A stretch of DNA of 64,000 nucleotides, from NCBI RefSeq assembly GCF_008001235.1, contig NZ_CP040751.1, positions 2,029,001 to 2,093,000 on the forward strand, given 5' to 3'. Origin of the DNA: Salidesulfovibrio onnuriiensis. GTDB lineage: Bacteria > Desulfobacterota > Desulfovibrionia > Desulfovibrionales > Desulfovibrionaceae. Below the pieces are notes generated by a model that was not told the origin of the DNA, made no database searches, and saw only the letters and a program-made list of their open reading frames with translations. Numbering within the stretch: position 1 is the first letter of the stretch; every line of letters starts with the position of its first letter. Positions 1 to 7,476 of this stretch are shown here, in pieces. The position numbers were made by a program, and so were the translations under genes.

Positions 1-234
1 TTTGGTTGTTATGTCACCTTGTTTAAAAGCCCAAAGTGATTCTATCAGTAAGCAGCAAATAGCAACGATACAAAAACCATGTTTTTTCTCTTTAGGAATG
101 GAGTCAAGTGGACTAATGAACCGTTCTTGAAATCTTTGATAAATCAGCTCAGCTATTTTTTCTTTATCGTCAGATTTAAGTGCTTTTTTGCAATCTGCTA
201 CGGTGTAGTGATTCGTCAGTTTAGTTTCATTCAT
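1..234 (-). CDS. Hypothetical protein, 3' part cut by the window edge
   Basis: An open frame runs from an ATG at 234 leftwards through position 1 with no stop, giving at least 78 residues beginning MNETKLTNHYTVADCKK. It looks coding: mixed charged residues (KSDDKEKIAELIYQRFQERF) are followed by a helical stretch (GFCIVAICCLLIESLWAF). Small proteins with a similar 'FxIxAxxCLLIExLxxF' stretch occur as uncharacterised accessory genes in many bacteria; that resemblance is from memory and gives no function. Base composition is clearly more AT-rich than the genes that follow, which suggests transfer. No strong ribosome-binding site is visible upstream. It precedes the rest of an unseen gene on the minus strand. 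Confidence 0.6.
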   Translation of the reverse strand, partial: MNETKLTNHYTVADCKKALKSDDKEKIAELIYQRFQERFISPLDSIPKEKKHGFCIVAICCLLIESLWAFKQGDITTK

Positions 235-246
235 AGTGAAAACCTA

Positions 247-582
247 TTACTCCGCGCACTCCACGCAGAGTTCGCTTTCGGGCATGGCCAGGAGCCGGGC
301 CATGGGGATGGGGTCGCCGCACTCCAGGCACAGGCCGAAGTCCGGATCCTCGTCCACGTTCCTGAGGGCCGCCTCCAGCCTGAGCAGGCGGGTCTTGAGG
401 TGGGAAAGCTGCTTCTGGGCCACGGACTGATTGACGATGTTGTCCATGCGGGTCAGCCGCCCCAGGGACGCGTCCGGCGCCACGGGCTTGCATTGTTCCT
501 CCAGGCGGGGGATTTCCGCCCGGATTTCTTCCATTTCCCTGGCCACTGCTTCCTTGAATTGCTTTTTCTGATTCTCGGTCAT
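247..582 (-). CDS. DksA/TraR-family zinc-finger protein
   Basis: A 111-residue protein. An N-terminal helical region (about 1-75) is followed by a C-terminal C4 zinc finger, CLECGDP (about 84-90) and CVEC (about 106-109). This is the TraR/DksA layout: proteins that enter the RNA polymerase secondary channel and alter promoter response. It is shorter than E. coli DksA (151 aa) and belongs to the group carrying the SLGRLTRMD stretch before the finger. Its start lies 9 bases after the stop of the upstream aminotransferase gene on the same strand, so the two are probably cotranscribed. Whether it works with ppGpp cannot be read from sequence. Family call is firm; role is inferred. Confidence 0.88.
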   Translation of the reverse strand: MTENQKKQFKEAVAREMEEIRAEIPRLEEQCKPVAPDASLGRLTRMDNIVNQSVAQKQLSHLKTRLLRLEAALRNVDEDPDFGLCLECGDPIPMARLLAMPESELCVECAE

Positions 583-591
583 GATTTCTCG

Positions 592-1749
592 CTATTTCAG
601 TCTCTTGAGTCGGTTGCAGGCCTCGGTGAGGACATCCATTTCCCGGCCGTAGCAGAATCGCGCCAGGGTTTCGCCGGTGTCGTCGGCATAGAAGGCGCTG
701 CCGGGCACGCAGGCCACGCCGGTCTTGTGGAGCAGGAACATGGCCCGCTCCTTGGCCGTGCCGCCGGGCAGGGAGGAGATGTCGGCCAGGGCGTAATAGG
801 CTCCCTGCGGTACGTGGGGCGTCAGGCCGACCTCGGCCAGGGCGGCGCAGAACAGGTCCCGCTTCATCTGGTGGTCCCGGGCGACCCCCGCGTAATAGTC
901 GCTTTCCAGTTCGTCCAGGCCGCGCGCGGCTCCGAGCTGGAGCGGGGCCGGGGCGCAGACGTAGACCAGATCGTTGAAGTGCCCGATGGCCAGGGCCCAC
1001 TGCGGGTCGCACACGCAATAGCCCAGCCGCCAGCCCGTGATGGAGAAGATCTTGGAAAAGCCAGAAATGGTGATGGTGCGCCGCTCCATGCCGGGAAGGG
1101 ACGCCAGGGGAATGTGTTCGCGCCCGTCGTAGAGGAAGTACTCGTAGATTTCGTCCGTGAATACGAACAGGTCGTGCGCCTCGGCAAAATCGGCAATGAG
1201 TTGCAGTTCCTCCCGGCTGAAGACCTTGCCGCAGGGGTTGGAGGGCGTGTTGAGCACCAGCACGCGGGTGCGTTCGGAAACCGCGTCCTCAAGCTGCTGC
1301 GCGGTGAATTTCCAGTCCGGCGGCGAAAGGGTTACGTAGCGGGGCGTGATGCCCAGGCTGGCGAAGGTGATCAGGTGGTAGCCGTAGGACGGCTCGAAAA
1401 CAATGGCCTCGTCGCCCTCGTTGAGGAGGGCCAGACAGGCGCAGTAGAACGCGCCGGTGGCCCCGTTGCTGACCACCACCTGTTTGTCGGGGTCGGTCTC
1501 GCGCCCGGTGGCGCGCCGGTGCTTTTCGGCAATGGCCCGGCGCAGCTCGTAGCGCCCGTCAAAGCGGGTATAGGTGTTCACGCCCTTGGCAAAGGCCGCC
1601 TCGGCCCCGGCGATGACCGGTTCGGGCACGGGCATGTCGCAGACGCCCTGGGCCAGGTTCACGCCCTTCACCCGGGCGCATTCTATGGACATGTTGCGGA
1701 TTTCCGACTGGGCCACGAGCCCACGCCGGTTGCTCACCTTCAAGGTCAT
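592..1749 (-). CDS. PLP-dependent aminotransferase, class I/II
   Basis: A 385-residue fold-type I aminotransferase. The substrate-binding NTPSNPCG motif lies near residue 180, the DEIYE stretch near 215, the PLP-lysine motif ISGFSKIFSITGWRLGY near 245, and the conserved C-terminal arginine in ARFCYG near 365. Substrate cannot be fixed; aspartate/aromatic or kynurenine-type aminotransferases of this length are the nearest kinds. The frame stays open up to 1812, but ATG 1749 is preceded by AGGA at 8 nt and begins MTLKVSNRRGL, so it was chosen. The DksA-like gene follows 9 bases downstream, and the pair reads as an operon. Confidence 0.88.
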   Translation of the reverse strand: MTLKVSNRRGLVAQSEIRNMSIECARVKGVNLAQGVCDMPVPEPVIAGAEAAFAKGVNTYTRFDGRYELRRAIAEKHRRATGRETDPDKQVVVSNGATGAFYCACLALLNEGDEAIVFEPSYGYHLITFASLGITPRYVTLSPPDWKFTAQQLEDAVSERTRVLVLNTPSNPCGKVFSREELQLIADFAEAHDLFVFTDEIYEYFLYDGREHIPLASLPGMERRTITISGFSKIFSITGWRLGYCVCDPQWALAIGHFNDLVYVCAPAPLQLGAARGLDELESDYYAGVARDHQMKRDLFCAALAEVGLTPHVPQGAYYALADISSLPGGTAKERAMFLLHKTGVACVPGSAFYADDTGETLARFCYGREMDVLTEACNRLKRLK

Positions 1750-1944
1750 GGGTATCATCCTGCTGGTTTGATCAGAAAAAGGGCCCGCGAAGCGCGAGCC
1801 TGTTGGGAACATATTTTATCCGACTTTATCGAGGAATGAAACCCTTGCGCCAAAGGGCGTTTCTCCAGAGCCCTCCGGAGCGTTTTCGCTGGCCGGGCAG
1901 GGCAAGACAGACTGCGGCACGACCGCCGCAATCAGGAGGTTCGA

Positions 1945-2895
1945 TTGGAAGACGGCTTTCGTACTGTATTGAAAATGTGGGAGATCGATTCCGATCGGCT
2001 CCGTTCCGACATATTCGTCCCCGGCAGCTCCGAGCGTTGCGTGCAGCGTCATGTGGTGGAGGACGGGGACGGCAGCTTCTGGGTTTTGGAGCGGCTTTTC
2101 CCGAGCCAGCACGAGCGTCGCGAGCGTATTGGCCGCGCCCTGTCCGTGCTGCGGGATGCGGGTCTGCCCGTGCTTTACTACCGGCCCGGCCCGGACGGCG
2201 GGTTTGTGGTGCGGGAAAACAACTACCACTGGCAGCTTGCCCCGTATGTGCCGGGCGATCCCCTGCCCCAGCCGGATTTCGTGGATCACCCGGAGCGCGG
2301 CGAGGCCCTGGCCGATTTTCTCATTGCCCTGCGCCGGGAAGGGGCGGGCATCCGCGAGTTCGACCAGGAGCCGGATTTTGACCTGCCCGCCTATGCCGAC
2401 GAACTTATGGACACCCTCGGGACCCGCAAGCCCGAGCTGCACCGCGAACTCGCGCCCATCCGTGAGGCGCTGGCCCCGTTGTTCGAGGCCTGGGGCGACC
2501 TGCCGCGCTGCCTGTGCCATGGCGACTTCCACCCCCTGAACGTCATCTGGAAGGGCATGGACGTGGCCGCGGTCATCGATTGGGAGTTTGCCGGGCAACG
2601 GCCCGTGCTCTATGATGCGGCCAACTGCCTGGGCTGCGTGGGCATCGAGGACCCGCAGGCCCTGGGCAACGGGCTGGCCCCGGCCATGCTGGGAAAAATG
2701 CACGGGGCCGGATTGCTGGACGAGGTCAGTTTCGGTTTTCTGCCGCATCTGCTTCTTGGATTGCGCTTTGCCTGGATGTCCGAATGGCTGCGCCGCAAGG
2801 ATGCGGAAATGCAGGAACTGGAGCTGGACTACATGACCTTGCTGGCCCGCAATTTGGAATCCCTCGGTCGCATGTGGCGATCCCGCATGACATGA
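1945..2895 (+). CDS. APH-family phosphotransferase (small-molecule kinase)
   Basis: A 316-residue protein with the aminoglycoside phosphotransferase / choline kinase fold. The catalytic loop CHGDFHPLN is near residue 190 and the metal-binding IDWEFAG near 212; an N-lobe with WVLERLFPS precedes them. Members of this fold phosphorylate aminoglycosides, choline, homoserine or sugars; nothing here identifies the substrate, and antibiotic resistance should not be assumed. The start is TTG 1945, supported by a perfect AGGAGGT 5 nt upstream (1933-1939) and no better in-frame alternative. The gene stands alone, divergent from the aminotransferase and ahead of the umuDC cassette. Confidence 0.82.
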   Translation: MEDGFRTVLKMWEIDSDRLRSDIFVPGSSERCVQRHVVEDGDGSFWVLERLFPSQHERRERIGRALSVLRDAGLPVLYYRPGPDGGFVVRENNYHWQLAPYVPGDPLPQPDFVDHPERGEALADFLIALRREGAGIREFDQEPDFDLPAYADELMDTLGTRKPELHRELAPIREALAPLFEAWGDLPRCLCHGDFHPLNVIWKGMDVAAVIDWEFAGQRPVLYDAANCLGCVGIEDPQALGNGLAPAMLGKMHGAGLLDEVSFGFLPHLLLGLRFAWMSEWLRRKDAEMQELELDYMTLLARNLESLGRMWRSRMT

Positions 2896-2961
2896 TTTTG
2901 TTTTATTTAAATTGACAAAATAGAAGCCGTGGCTCAAATTTGTATTGTTTAAATTAACAAT
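2895..2961 (+). promoter_or_regulatory. Two operator-like repeats ahead of umuD
   Basis: Between the kinase stop and umuD lie two related sites. Site 1 is ATTTTGT (2895-2901) inverted as ACAAAAT (2915-2921). Site 2 is ATTGTT (2944-2949) inverted as AACAAT (2956-2961). Both contain TTTAAATTRACAA (2906-2918 and 2948-2960), exactly 42 bp apart, about four helical turns. The position just before an SOS-type umuDC pair suggests repressor operators, possibly for LexA or a Cro-like repressor. The identity of the binder is inference. Confidence 0.5.
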
Positions 2962-2974
2962 GCGGATTTGAGCC

Positions 2975-3427
2975 ATGATTTCTTTCAAGCAATGTGAACA
3001 CTCTTGCGTGCTGGGCAAGCCCGTCCCGCGCGAACGGCTGGTGCGTCTGGCGGGCGGCCGTGTGGCCGCGGGGTTTCCCTCGCCCGCCGAGGAGTATCTG
3101 GAGCGGACCCTGGACCTGCACGAGCTTCTGGTGCAACGGCCCGAGGCCACCTATTTCGTGCGCGTGTCCGGCGATTCCATGCTCGGTGCGGGGATTCACG
3201 ACGGCGATATCCTGGTGGTGGACCGTTCCCTGACCCCGCGCAACAACAGCGTGGTCATTGCCTCGGTGAGCAACGACTTCACGGTCAAGCGGCTCCGGCT
3301 GCGGCCGGACGGGCCGCCTCTCCTGATGGCCGAAAATCCCGGTTACGATCCCATTGCCGTCACCCCGGATTCGGAGTTTGAAATCTGGGGCGTGGTGCTG
3401 CACGTGATCCATTCACTCCAGTCGTAG
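2975..3427 (+). CDS. umuD: UmuD-like S24 protease, polymerase V accessory subunit
   Basis: A 150-residue LexA/UmuD-type self-cleaving serine protease. In DNA damage, RecA filaments stimulate cleavage to UmuD', which pairs with UmuC to form the error-prone polymerase. Catalytic Ser68 lies in SGDSM and Lys105 in FTVKRL; the cleavage site is Ala32-Gly33 in AAGFPSP. The spacings (Gly to Ser 35, Ser to Lys 37) equal those of E. coli UmuD (Gly25, Ser60, Lys97), but the N-terminal arm is 8 residues longer and the residue before the cut is Ala rather than Cys. umuC starts 9 bases after its stop. Two operator-like repeats lie upstream. Confidence 0.93.
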   Translation: MISFKQCEHSCVLGKPVPRERLVRLAGGRVAAGFPSPAEEYLERTLDLHELLVQRPEATYFVRVSGDSMLGAGIHDGDILVVDRSLTPRNNSVVIASVSNDFTVKRLRLRPDGPPLLMAENPGYDPIAVTPDSEFEIWGVVLHVIHSLQS

Positions 3428-3436
3428 GGGGAGGGC

Positions 3437-4708
3437 ATGGCAAAGTTCGCCCTGGTGGACTGCAACAACTTCTATGCCTCCTGCGAGCGGGTGTTCCGGC
3501 CGGACCTGCGGGATACGCCCATCGTGGTGCTCTCCAACAACGACGGCTGCATCATTGCCCGGTCCGCCGAGGCCAAGGCCGCGGGCATTCCCATGGGCGC
3601 GCCGTACTTCAAGTGCCGGGCGCAGCTGGAGCGGTGCGGGGTGGAGGCCTTTTCCTCCAATTACGCGCTGTACGGCGACATGTCCGCGCGGGTCATGCGG
3701 GTGCTGGACCGGTTTGTGCCGCGCCTGGAGATCTATTCCATCGACGAGGCCTTTGCCGACCTTTCCGGCGTGCCGGGGGGGGCATTGCAGTATGCCCGGC
3801 GGCTGCGCGCCACAGTCTGTCAGTGGACCGGAATCCCTGTGTCCATAGGCATCGGCCCCACCAAGACCCTGGCCAAGGTGGCCAACCGGTTCGCCAAGAA
3901 ACAGGCCCGTTGCCGGGGCGTGTTCGACTTCGGTGCATCGCCGGATCCCGATCTGGTGCTGGACTGGACGGACGTGGGCGATGTCTGGGGCATCGGGCGA
4001 AAGCATGCCAAACGGTTGCGCGCCATGGGCGTGAACACGGCCCGGGAGTTCCGGGACCTGGACCGCGACTGGGTCCGTAGGAAAATGTCCGTCACTGGCC
4101 TGCACACCCTGCTGGAACTGCGCGGCATGCCGTGCTTCGGCCTGGACAACTGCCCGGCACCCAAGAAGAACATTGTCTCTTCCCGGTCCTTCGGCAGGCC
4201 CGTGAAGACCCTGGACGACATGCGCGAGGCCGTGGCCTGCTACGTGACCCGGGCGGCCGAGAAGCTGCGCCGCCAGCGGTCCACCGCGTCCGGGATCATG
4301 GTCTTCCTGCACACCAACAAGTTCATCGCCAACCTTCCCCAGTACTCCAACTCCGAATACGCGCCCGTGCACCCGGCCACCATGCATACGCCCACCCTGA
4401 TCCGGGCCGCGCACCAGCTCCTGGAGCGCATCTGGCGCGACGGGTATTCCTACAAGAAGGGCGGGGTCATGCTTTCGGGTCTGGAACCGGCCCATGGCCG
4501 CTGGCTGAGCCTGCTGGAGCTGCCTCCGGACGACCGTCCGCAGGACGGCCCGCTCATGAGGGCGCTGGACGGCATCAACGCCCGCTGGGGACGGGATACC
4601 GTGCTGTTCGCGGCCTCGGGCCTGAAGCGGGACTGGCGCATGCGCCGGGAGAGGCGTTCGCCCCGGTACACCACTGCATGGGCCGAGCTGCCCGTGGTGC
4701 GGGCGTGA
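3437..4708 (+). CDS. umuC: UmuC-like Y-family DNA polymerase V catalytic subunit
   Basis: A 423-residue Y-family translesion polymerase, essentially the length of E. coli UmuC (422). Metal ligands are Asp8 (in LVDCNNFYASCERVF) and Asp103/Glu104 (in YSIDEAF). NNDGCIIARS near 34-43 forms the fingers, and a helix-hairpin-helix region (DVWGIGRKHAKRLRAMG) sits near 185-200. The C-terminal little-finger region carries the YKKGGVMLSGLEP stretch typical of UmuC. It starts with ATG behind GGGGGAGGGC and is cotranscribed with umuD. The two encode the mutagenic SOS polymerase. Confidence 0.95.
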   Translation: MAKFALVDCNNFYASCERVFRPDLRDTPIVVLSNNDGCIIARSAEAKAAGIPMGAPYFKCRAQLERCGVEAFSSNYALYGDMSARVMRVLDRFVPRLEIYSIDEAFADLSGVPGGALQYARRLRATVCQWTGIPVSIGIGPTKTLAKVANRFAKKQARCRGVFDFGASPDPDLVLDWTDVGDVWGIGRKHAKRLRAMGVNTAREFRDLDRDWVRRKMSVTGLHTLLELRGMPCFGLDNCPAPKKNIVSSRSFGRPVKTLDDMREAVACYVTRAAEKLRRQRSTASGIMVFLHTNKFIANLPQYSNSEYAPVHPATMHTPTLIRAAHQLLERIWRDGYSYKKGGVMLSGLEPAHGRWLSLLELPPDDRPQDGPLMRALDGINARWGRDTVLFAASGLKRDWRMRRERRSPRYTTAWAELPVVRA

Positions 4709-5023
4709 TCGCTTGGCGTGGGGAGTGCATGGAATTGTAAAACCGGTTGCAACAAGGTGGTGGCCGCGCTATGAGTACGGCAAAGTCGATAAATCTAATG
4801 CCGCCATATGTGATGGCATGATTTTTCCGTCCAATCTTCGAAAAAGAACGGTTTCTTCGAACAAAATTCAACGGAATTTTGGTCAGGATTGGTGCGCCGG
4901 AAAAACAGGCCGGGCGGTGAAGATCAAAAGGGGGTAGCTGCGCCGCAAGATTGTCGCTTCCGGTTTTCGCCCACCGCCATGGGAGGGCCGGAGGACCTGT
5001 TCACGAACATTCAGGGAGGAATC
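4709..5023. other. Intergenic region with two short inverted repeats
   Basis: No convincing gene lies in these 315 bases. Two dyads stand close together: TTCGAA at 4837-4842 inverted at 4856-4861 (extendable to 9 positions with one mismatch), and a perfect AAAATTC (4863-4869) / GAATTTT (4874-4880). They may be operator sites for the downstream binding-protein gene. No riboswitch motif was recognised. The ribosome-binding site AGGGAGGA lies at about 5013-5020. Confidence 0.35.
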
Positions 5024-6757
5024 ATGAAACGCTTTGCTCTTGTGCTTGTCTGTCTGCTGCTGGCGGCGGGCTCCGCTTTCGCCTCGGTGAAGAATCCGGA
5101 CACCCTCACCGTGGTCCACGCCAACACCACCATCACGCTCGATCCGGGCACCTGCTACAGTTCCACGGCCTTCGGCAAGATCCAGAACATTTACGAGCCG
5201 CTTATCTTTTTCAAGGGATCGACCACGGACGAGTTCGTGCCCGTGCTGGCCACCGAGGTCCCCACCAAGGCCAATGGCGGTATTTCCGGGGACGGCACGG
5301 TCTATACCTTCAAGATCCGCAAGGGCGTCAAGTTTCACAACGGCAACGACCTGACCCCGGAAGACGTGGCCTACACGCTCAAGCGGGCCATGATCATCGA
5401 CCAGAACGGCGGTCCGTCATGGATGCTGCTGGAGGCCCTGTTCGATATCGGCTCCACCCGGGGCGACGACGGCAAGATGATCCCCGGCGTTGCCGAACGC
5501 ATCGACAAGGCCGTCACGGTCAAGGGCGATACCGTGTCCATCAAGCTGGACCGCCCGTTCCCCCCGTTCCTGGCCATCCTGTGCTATTCCAACGGCTACA
5601 TCATCGACAAGGAATGGGCCATCGAGAACGGCTGCTGGGACGGCACCGTGGCCAACGCGGCCAAGTACAACAACCCCAACGTGGGCAGCGAACCACTGCA
5701 CCACAAGGTCAACGGCACCGGCCCTTACAGGCTGGCCGAGTGGGAGCCCAGCGTTCGCATGGTCTTTACCCGCAACGACAACTACTGGGGAGACAGGCCC
5801 GAGGTGAAAACGGCCGTCTATCAGATCGTCAACGAGTGGTCCACGCGCAAGCTCATGCTCCAGAACGGGGACGTTGACCGCGCCCAGGTGGACGACACCT
5901 ATGTCTCCGAGGCCATGGACATGCAGGACGTGGCGTTTTTCCAGTCTCCGGAATTGACCATGTTCGCGGCCTTCCTGAATCAGGATGTGGTTGCCAAGGG
6001 CAATCCCTACAGCGGCAGCGGCAAGCTGGACGGCCAGGGAATTCCGCACGACTTCCTTGCGGACGTCAACGTGCGCAAGGCCTTTGCCCATTGTTTCGAC
6101 CGCGAGACCTACAAGCAGGACGTGTTCGAGGGGCGGACCATCCTGCCCACCAGCCCCGTCATCGAGGGCCTGCCCTATCACAAGGACGTGCCCGTGCACG
6201 GGTTCGACCTGGAAAAGGCCGCCGAATACATGAAAAAGGCCTTTGGCGGCAAGGTCTGGGAAAAGGGCTTCAAGATGAACATCATCTACTTCTCGGGCAA
6301 GACCACCTGCGAGGCCGCAGCCCTGATGCTGGCCGAGAACATGAATTCCCTGAACCCCAAGTTCAAGGTGGAAGTGCTGGACGTGTCCCTCAAGGACTTC
6401 AATTCCCTGTACCGCCAGCGCGTGTTTCCCATCTTCATCACCGGTTGGGGCGCGGACTATCCCGACCCGCACAACTTTGCCCAGCCGTTCATGCACTCCA
6501 TGGGCGCCTACGGCAAGGCCTCCAGCCTGCACGACGATGAAGTGGACGCGCTCATCGAGAAGGGCATTGCCGTGGTGGACCCGGACGAACGGCGGACCAT
6601 CTACGAGCGGCTTCAGGACGTCTACTATGAAAAGGCACTGGGCATTCCGCTGTTCCAGCCCACCCAGTTCCGCGCCTACCGTTCCTGGGTGCAGGGCTAT
6701 GTCCCGCATCCCATGACCACCGACGCCATGGAGAAGTTCTACGAGTTAAGGAAATAG
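5024..6757 (+). CDS. Peptide/solute-binding protein of an ABC transporter (SBP family 5)
   Basis: A 577-residue secreted protein. A signal peptide (MKRFALVLVCLLLAAGSAFA) is followed by the family-5 periplasmic binding fold seen in DppA/OppA/NikA, with the ..GTVYTFKIRKGVKFHNGNDLT.. region near 95-115 and VRKAFAHCFDRE near 360. Such proteins deliver oligopeptides or other solutes to an inner-membrane ABC permease. No permease or ATPase gene is adjacent, so it is an orphan component here. The frame is open from 4889, but ATG 5024 follows CAGGGAGGAATC and begins the signal peptide. A bidirectional hairpin terminator follows. Confidence 0.88.
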   Translation: MKRFALVLVCLLLAAGSAFASVKNPDTLTVVHANTTITLDPGTCYSSTAFGKIQNIYEPLIFFKGSTTDEFVPVLATEVPTKANGGISGDGTVYTFKIRKGVKFHNGNDLTPEDVAYTLKRAMIIDQNGGPSWMLLEALFDIGSTRGDDGKMIPGVAERIDKAVTVKGDTVSIKLDRPFPPFLAILCYSNGYIIDKEWAIENGCWDGTVANAAKYNNPNVGSEPLHHKVNGTGPYRLAEWEPSVRMVFTRNDNYWGDRPEVKTAVYQIVNEWSTRKLMLQNGDVDRAQVDDTYVSEAMDMQDVAFFQSPELTMFAAFLNQDVVAKGNPYSGSGKLDGQGIPHDFLADVNVRKAFAHCFDRETYKQDVFEGRTILPTSPVIEGLPYHKDVPVHGFDLEKAAEYMKKAFGGKVWEKGFKMNIIYFSGKTTCEAAALMLAENMNSLNPKFKVEVLDVSLKDFNSLYRQRVFPIFITGWGADYPDPHNFAQPFMHSMGAYGKASSLHDDEVDALIEKGIAVVDPDERRTIYERLQDVYYEKALGIPLFQPTQFRAYRSWVQGYVPHPMTTDAMEKFYELRK

Positions 6758-6780
6758 GCTGTCCCTAAACGCGAACAATT

Positions 6781-6822
6781 AAAAGGCCGGGGGTCATGAC
6801 GACTCCGGCCTTTTGTTTTTTT
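6781..6822. terminator. Bidirectional Rho-independent terminator
   Basis: A perfect 10-bp stem AAAAGGCCGG (6781-6790) / CCGGCCTTTT (6805-6814) is followed by G and a run of seven T on the plus strand. On the minus strand the stem itself ends in TTTT. It ends the binding-protein gene and probably also the minus-strand gene that stops at 6861. Confidence 0.88.
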
Positions 6823-6860
6823 GAAGCGACAAAGCAAACGTGCGGTTTGGTGCGGTCCAA

Positions 6861-7316
6861 CTATTTCTTGTTGGCGTCTTCAGCGATTTTTGCAAGACGC
6901 GCCCGGATGTAGGAGGAGGCTAGGTCGCCCATCTCGTCCGAGCCGGTCATGTGCATGCCGTATTGGTTCAGGTCCTGTTGGATCTGTTTCTCCATGCGCG
7001 CGGATTCCAGGAACATGATGTAGGCCAGCAGCAGGGCGGCGCTGTTCTGCTCGGTGCCGTCGCAGAGCAGGCAGATGGCGTCGTGGGGGGCGGTTTCGAA
7101 GAGCCGGTCTATGAAGAGGGCGATCCATTTTTCATACAGCTCGTGCATGATGGGCGGGATCATCTCGGCCACCTTGTCGGTCAGTTCCTCGCTGGGCGCG
7201 GTGCCGGTGACGGACATGAATTCCACCAGGGCTTCCTTGCGCCTGGCCTCGTCCTGTTCCTCGACTTTGGCCAGGATGGTGGAGCGGATGTGTTCGCGGT
7301 AGATCTGTTCACTCAT
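6861..7316 (-). CDS. Conserved-looking hypothetical protein
   Basis: A 151-residue, mostly helical, acidic soluble protein beginning MSEQIYREHIRSTILAKVEEQ and ending in lysines. It has no signal peptide or membrane segment. One Cys pair (AICLLCDG) lies near residue 80. I do not recognise a family. The frame is open further upstream, but ATG 7316 follows AAGGAGAG at 6 nt and is clearly the start. The gene is monocistronic, between the bidirectional terminator and the divergent DUF401 gene. Codon use matches its neighbours. No function is proposed. Confidence 0.7.
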   Translation of the reverse strand: MSEQIYREHIRSTILAKVEEQDEARRKEALVEFMSVTGTAPSEELTDKVAEMIPPIMHELYEKWIALFIDRLFETAPHDAICLLCDGTEQNSAALLLAYIMFLESARMEKQIQQDLNQYGMHMTGSDEMGDLASSYIRARLAKIAEDANKK

Positions 7317-7476
7317 GGGCGACTCTCCTTGGATTAATTCGGGCCAGAACGTAGCCCATTGCGGCCCGGCGGGCAAGGTTCGCGAAACTCGATTGCAGGC
7401 ATTACAAAAATCGGATTCCCTTCCACGCCAAATTGTCGTAAGCGGCTGATATCCACTTTCTATCGAGGAATCTATC

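Noticed and set aside
1945-2895. APH-fold protein as an antibiotic-resistance gene
   Set aside because: Only fold-level motifs are present; the family includes many metabolic kinases and no resistance context is visible.
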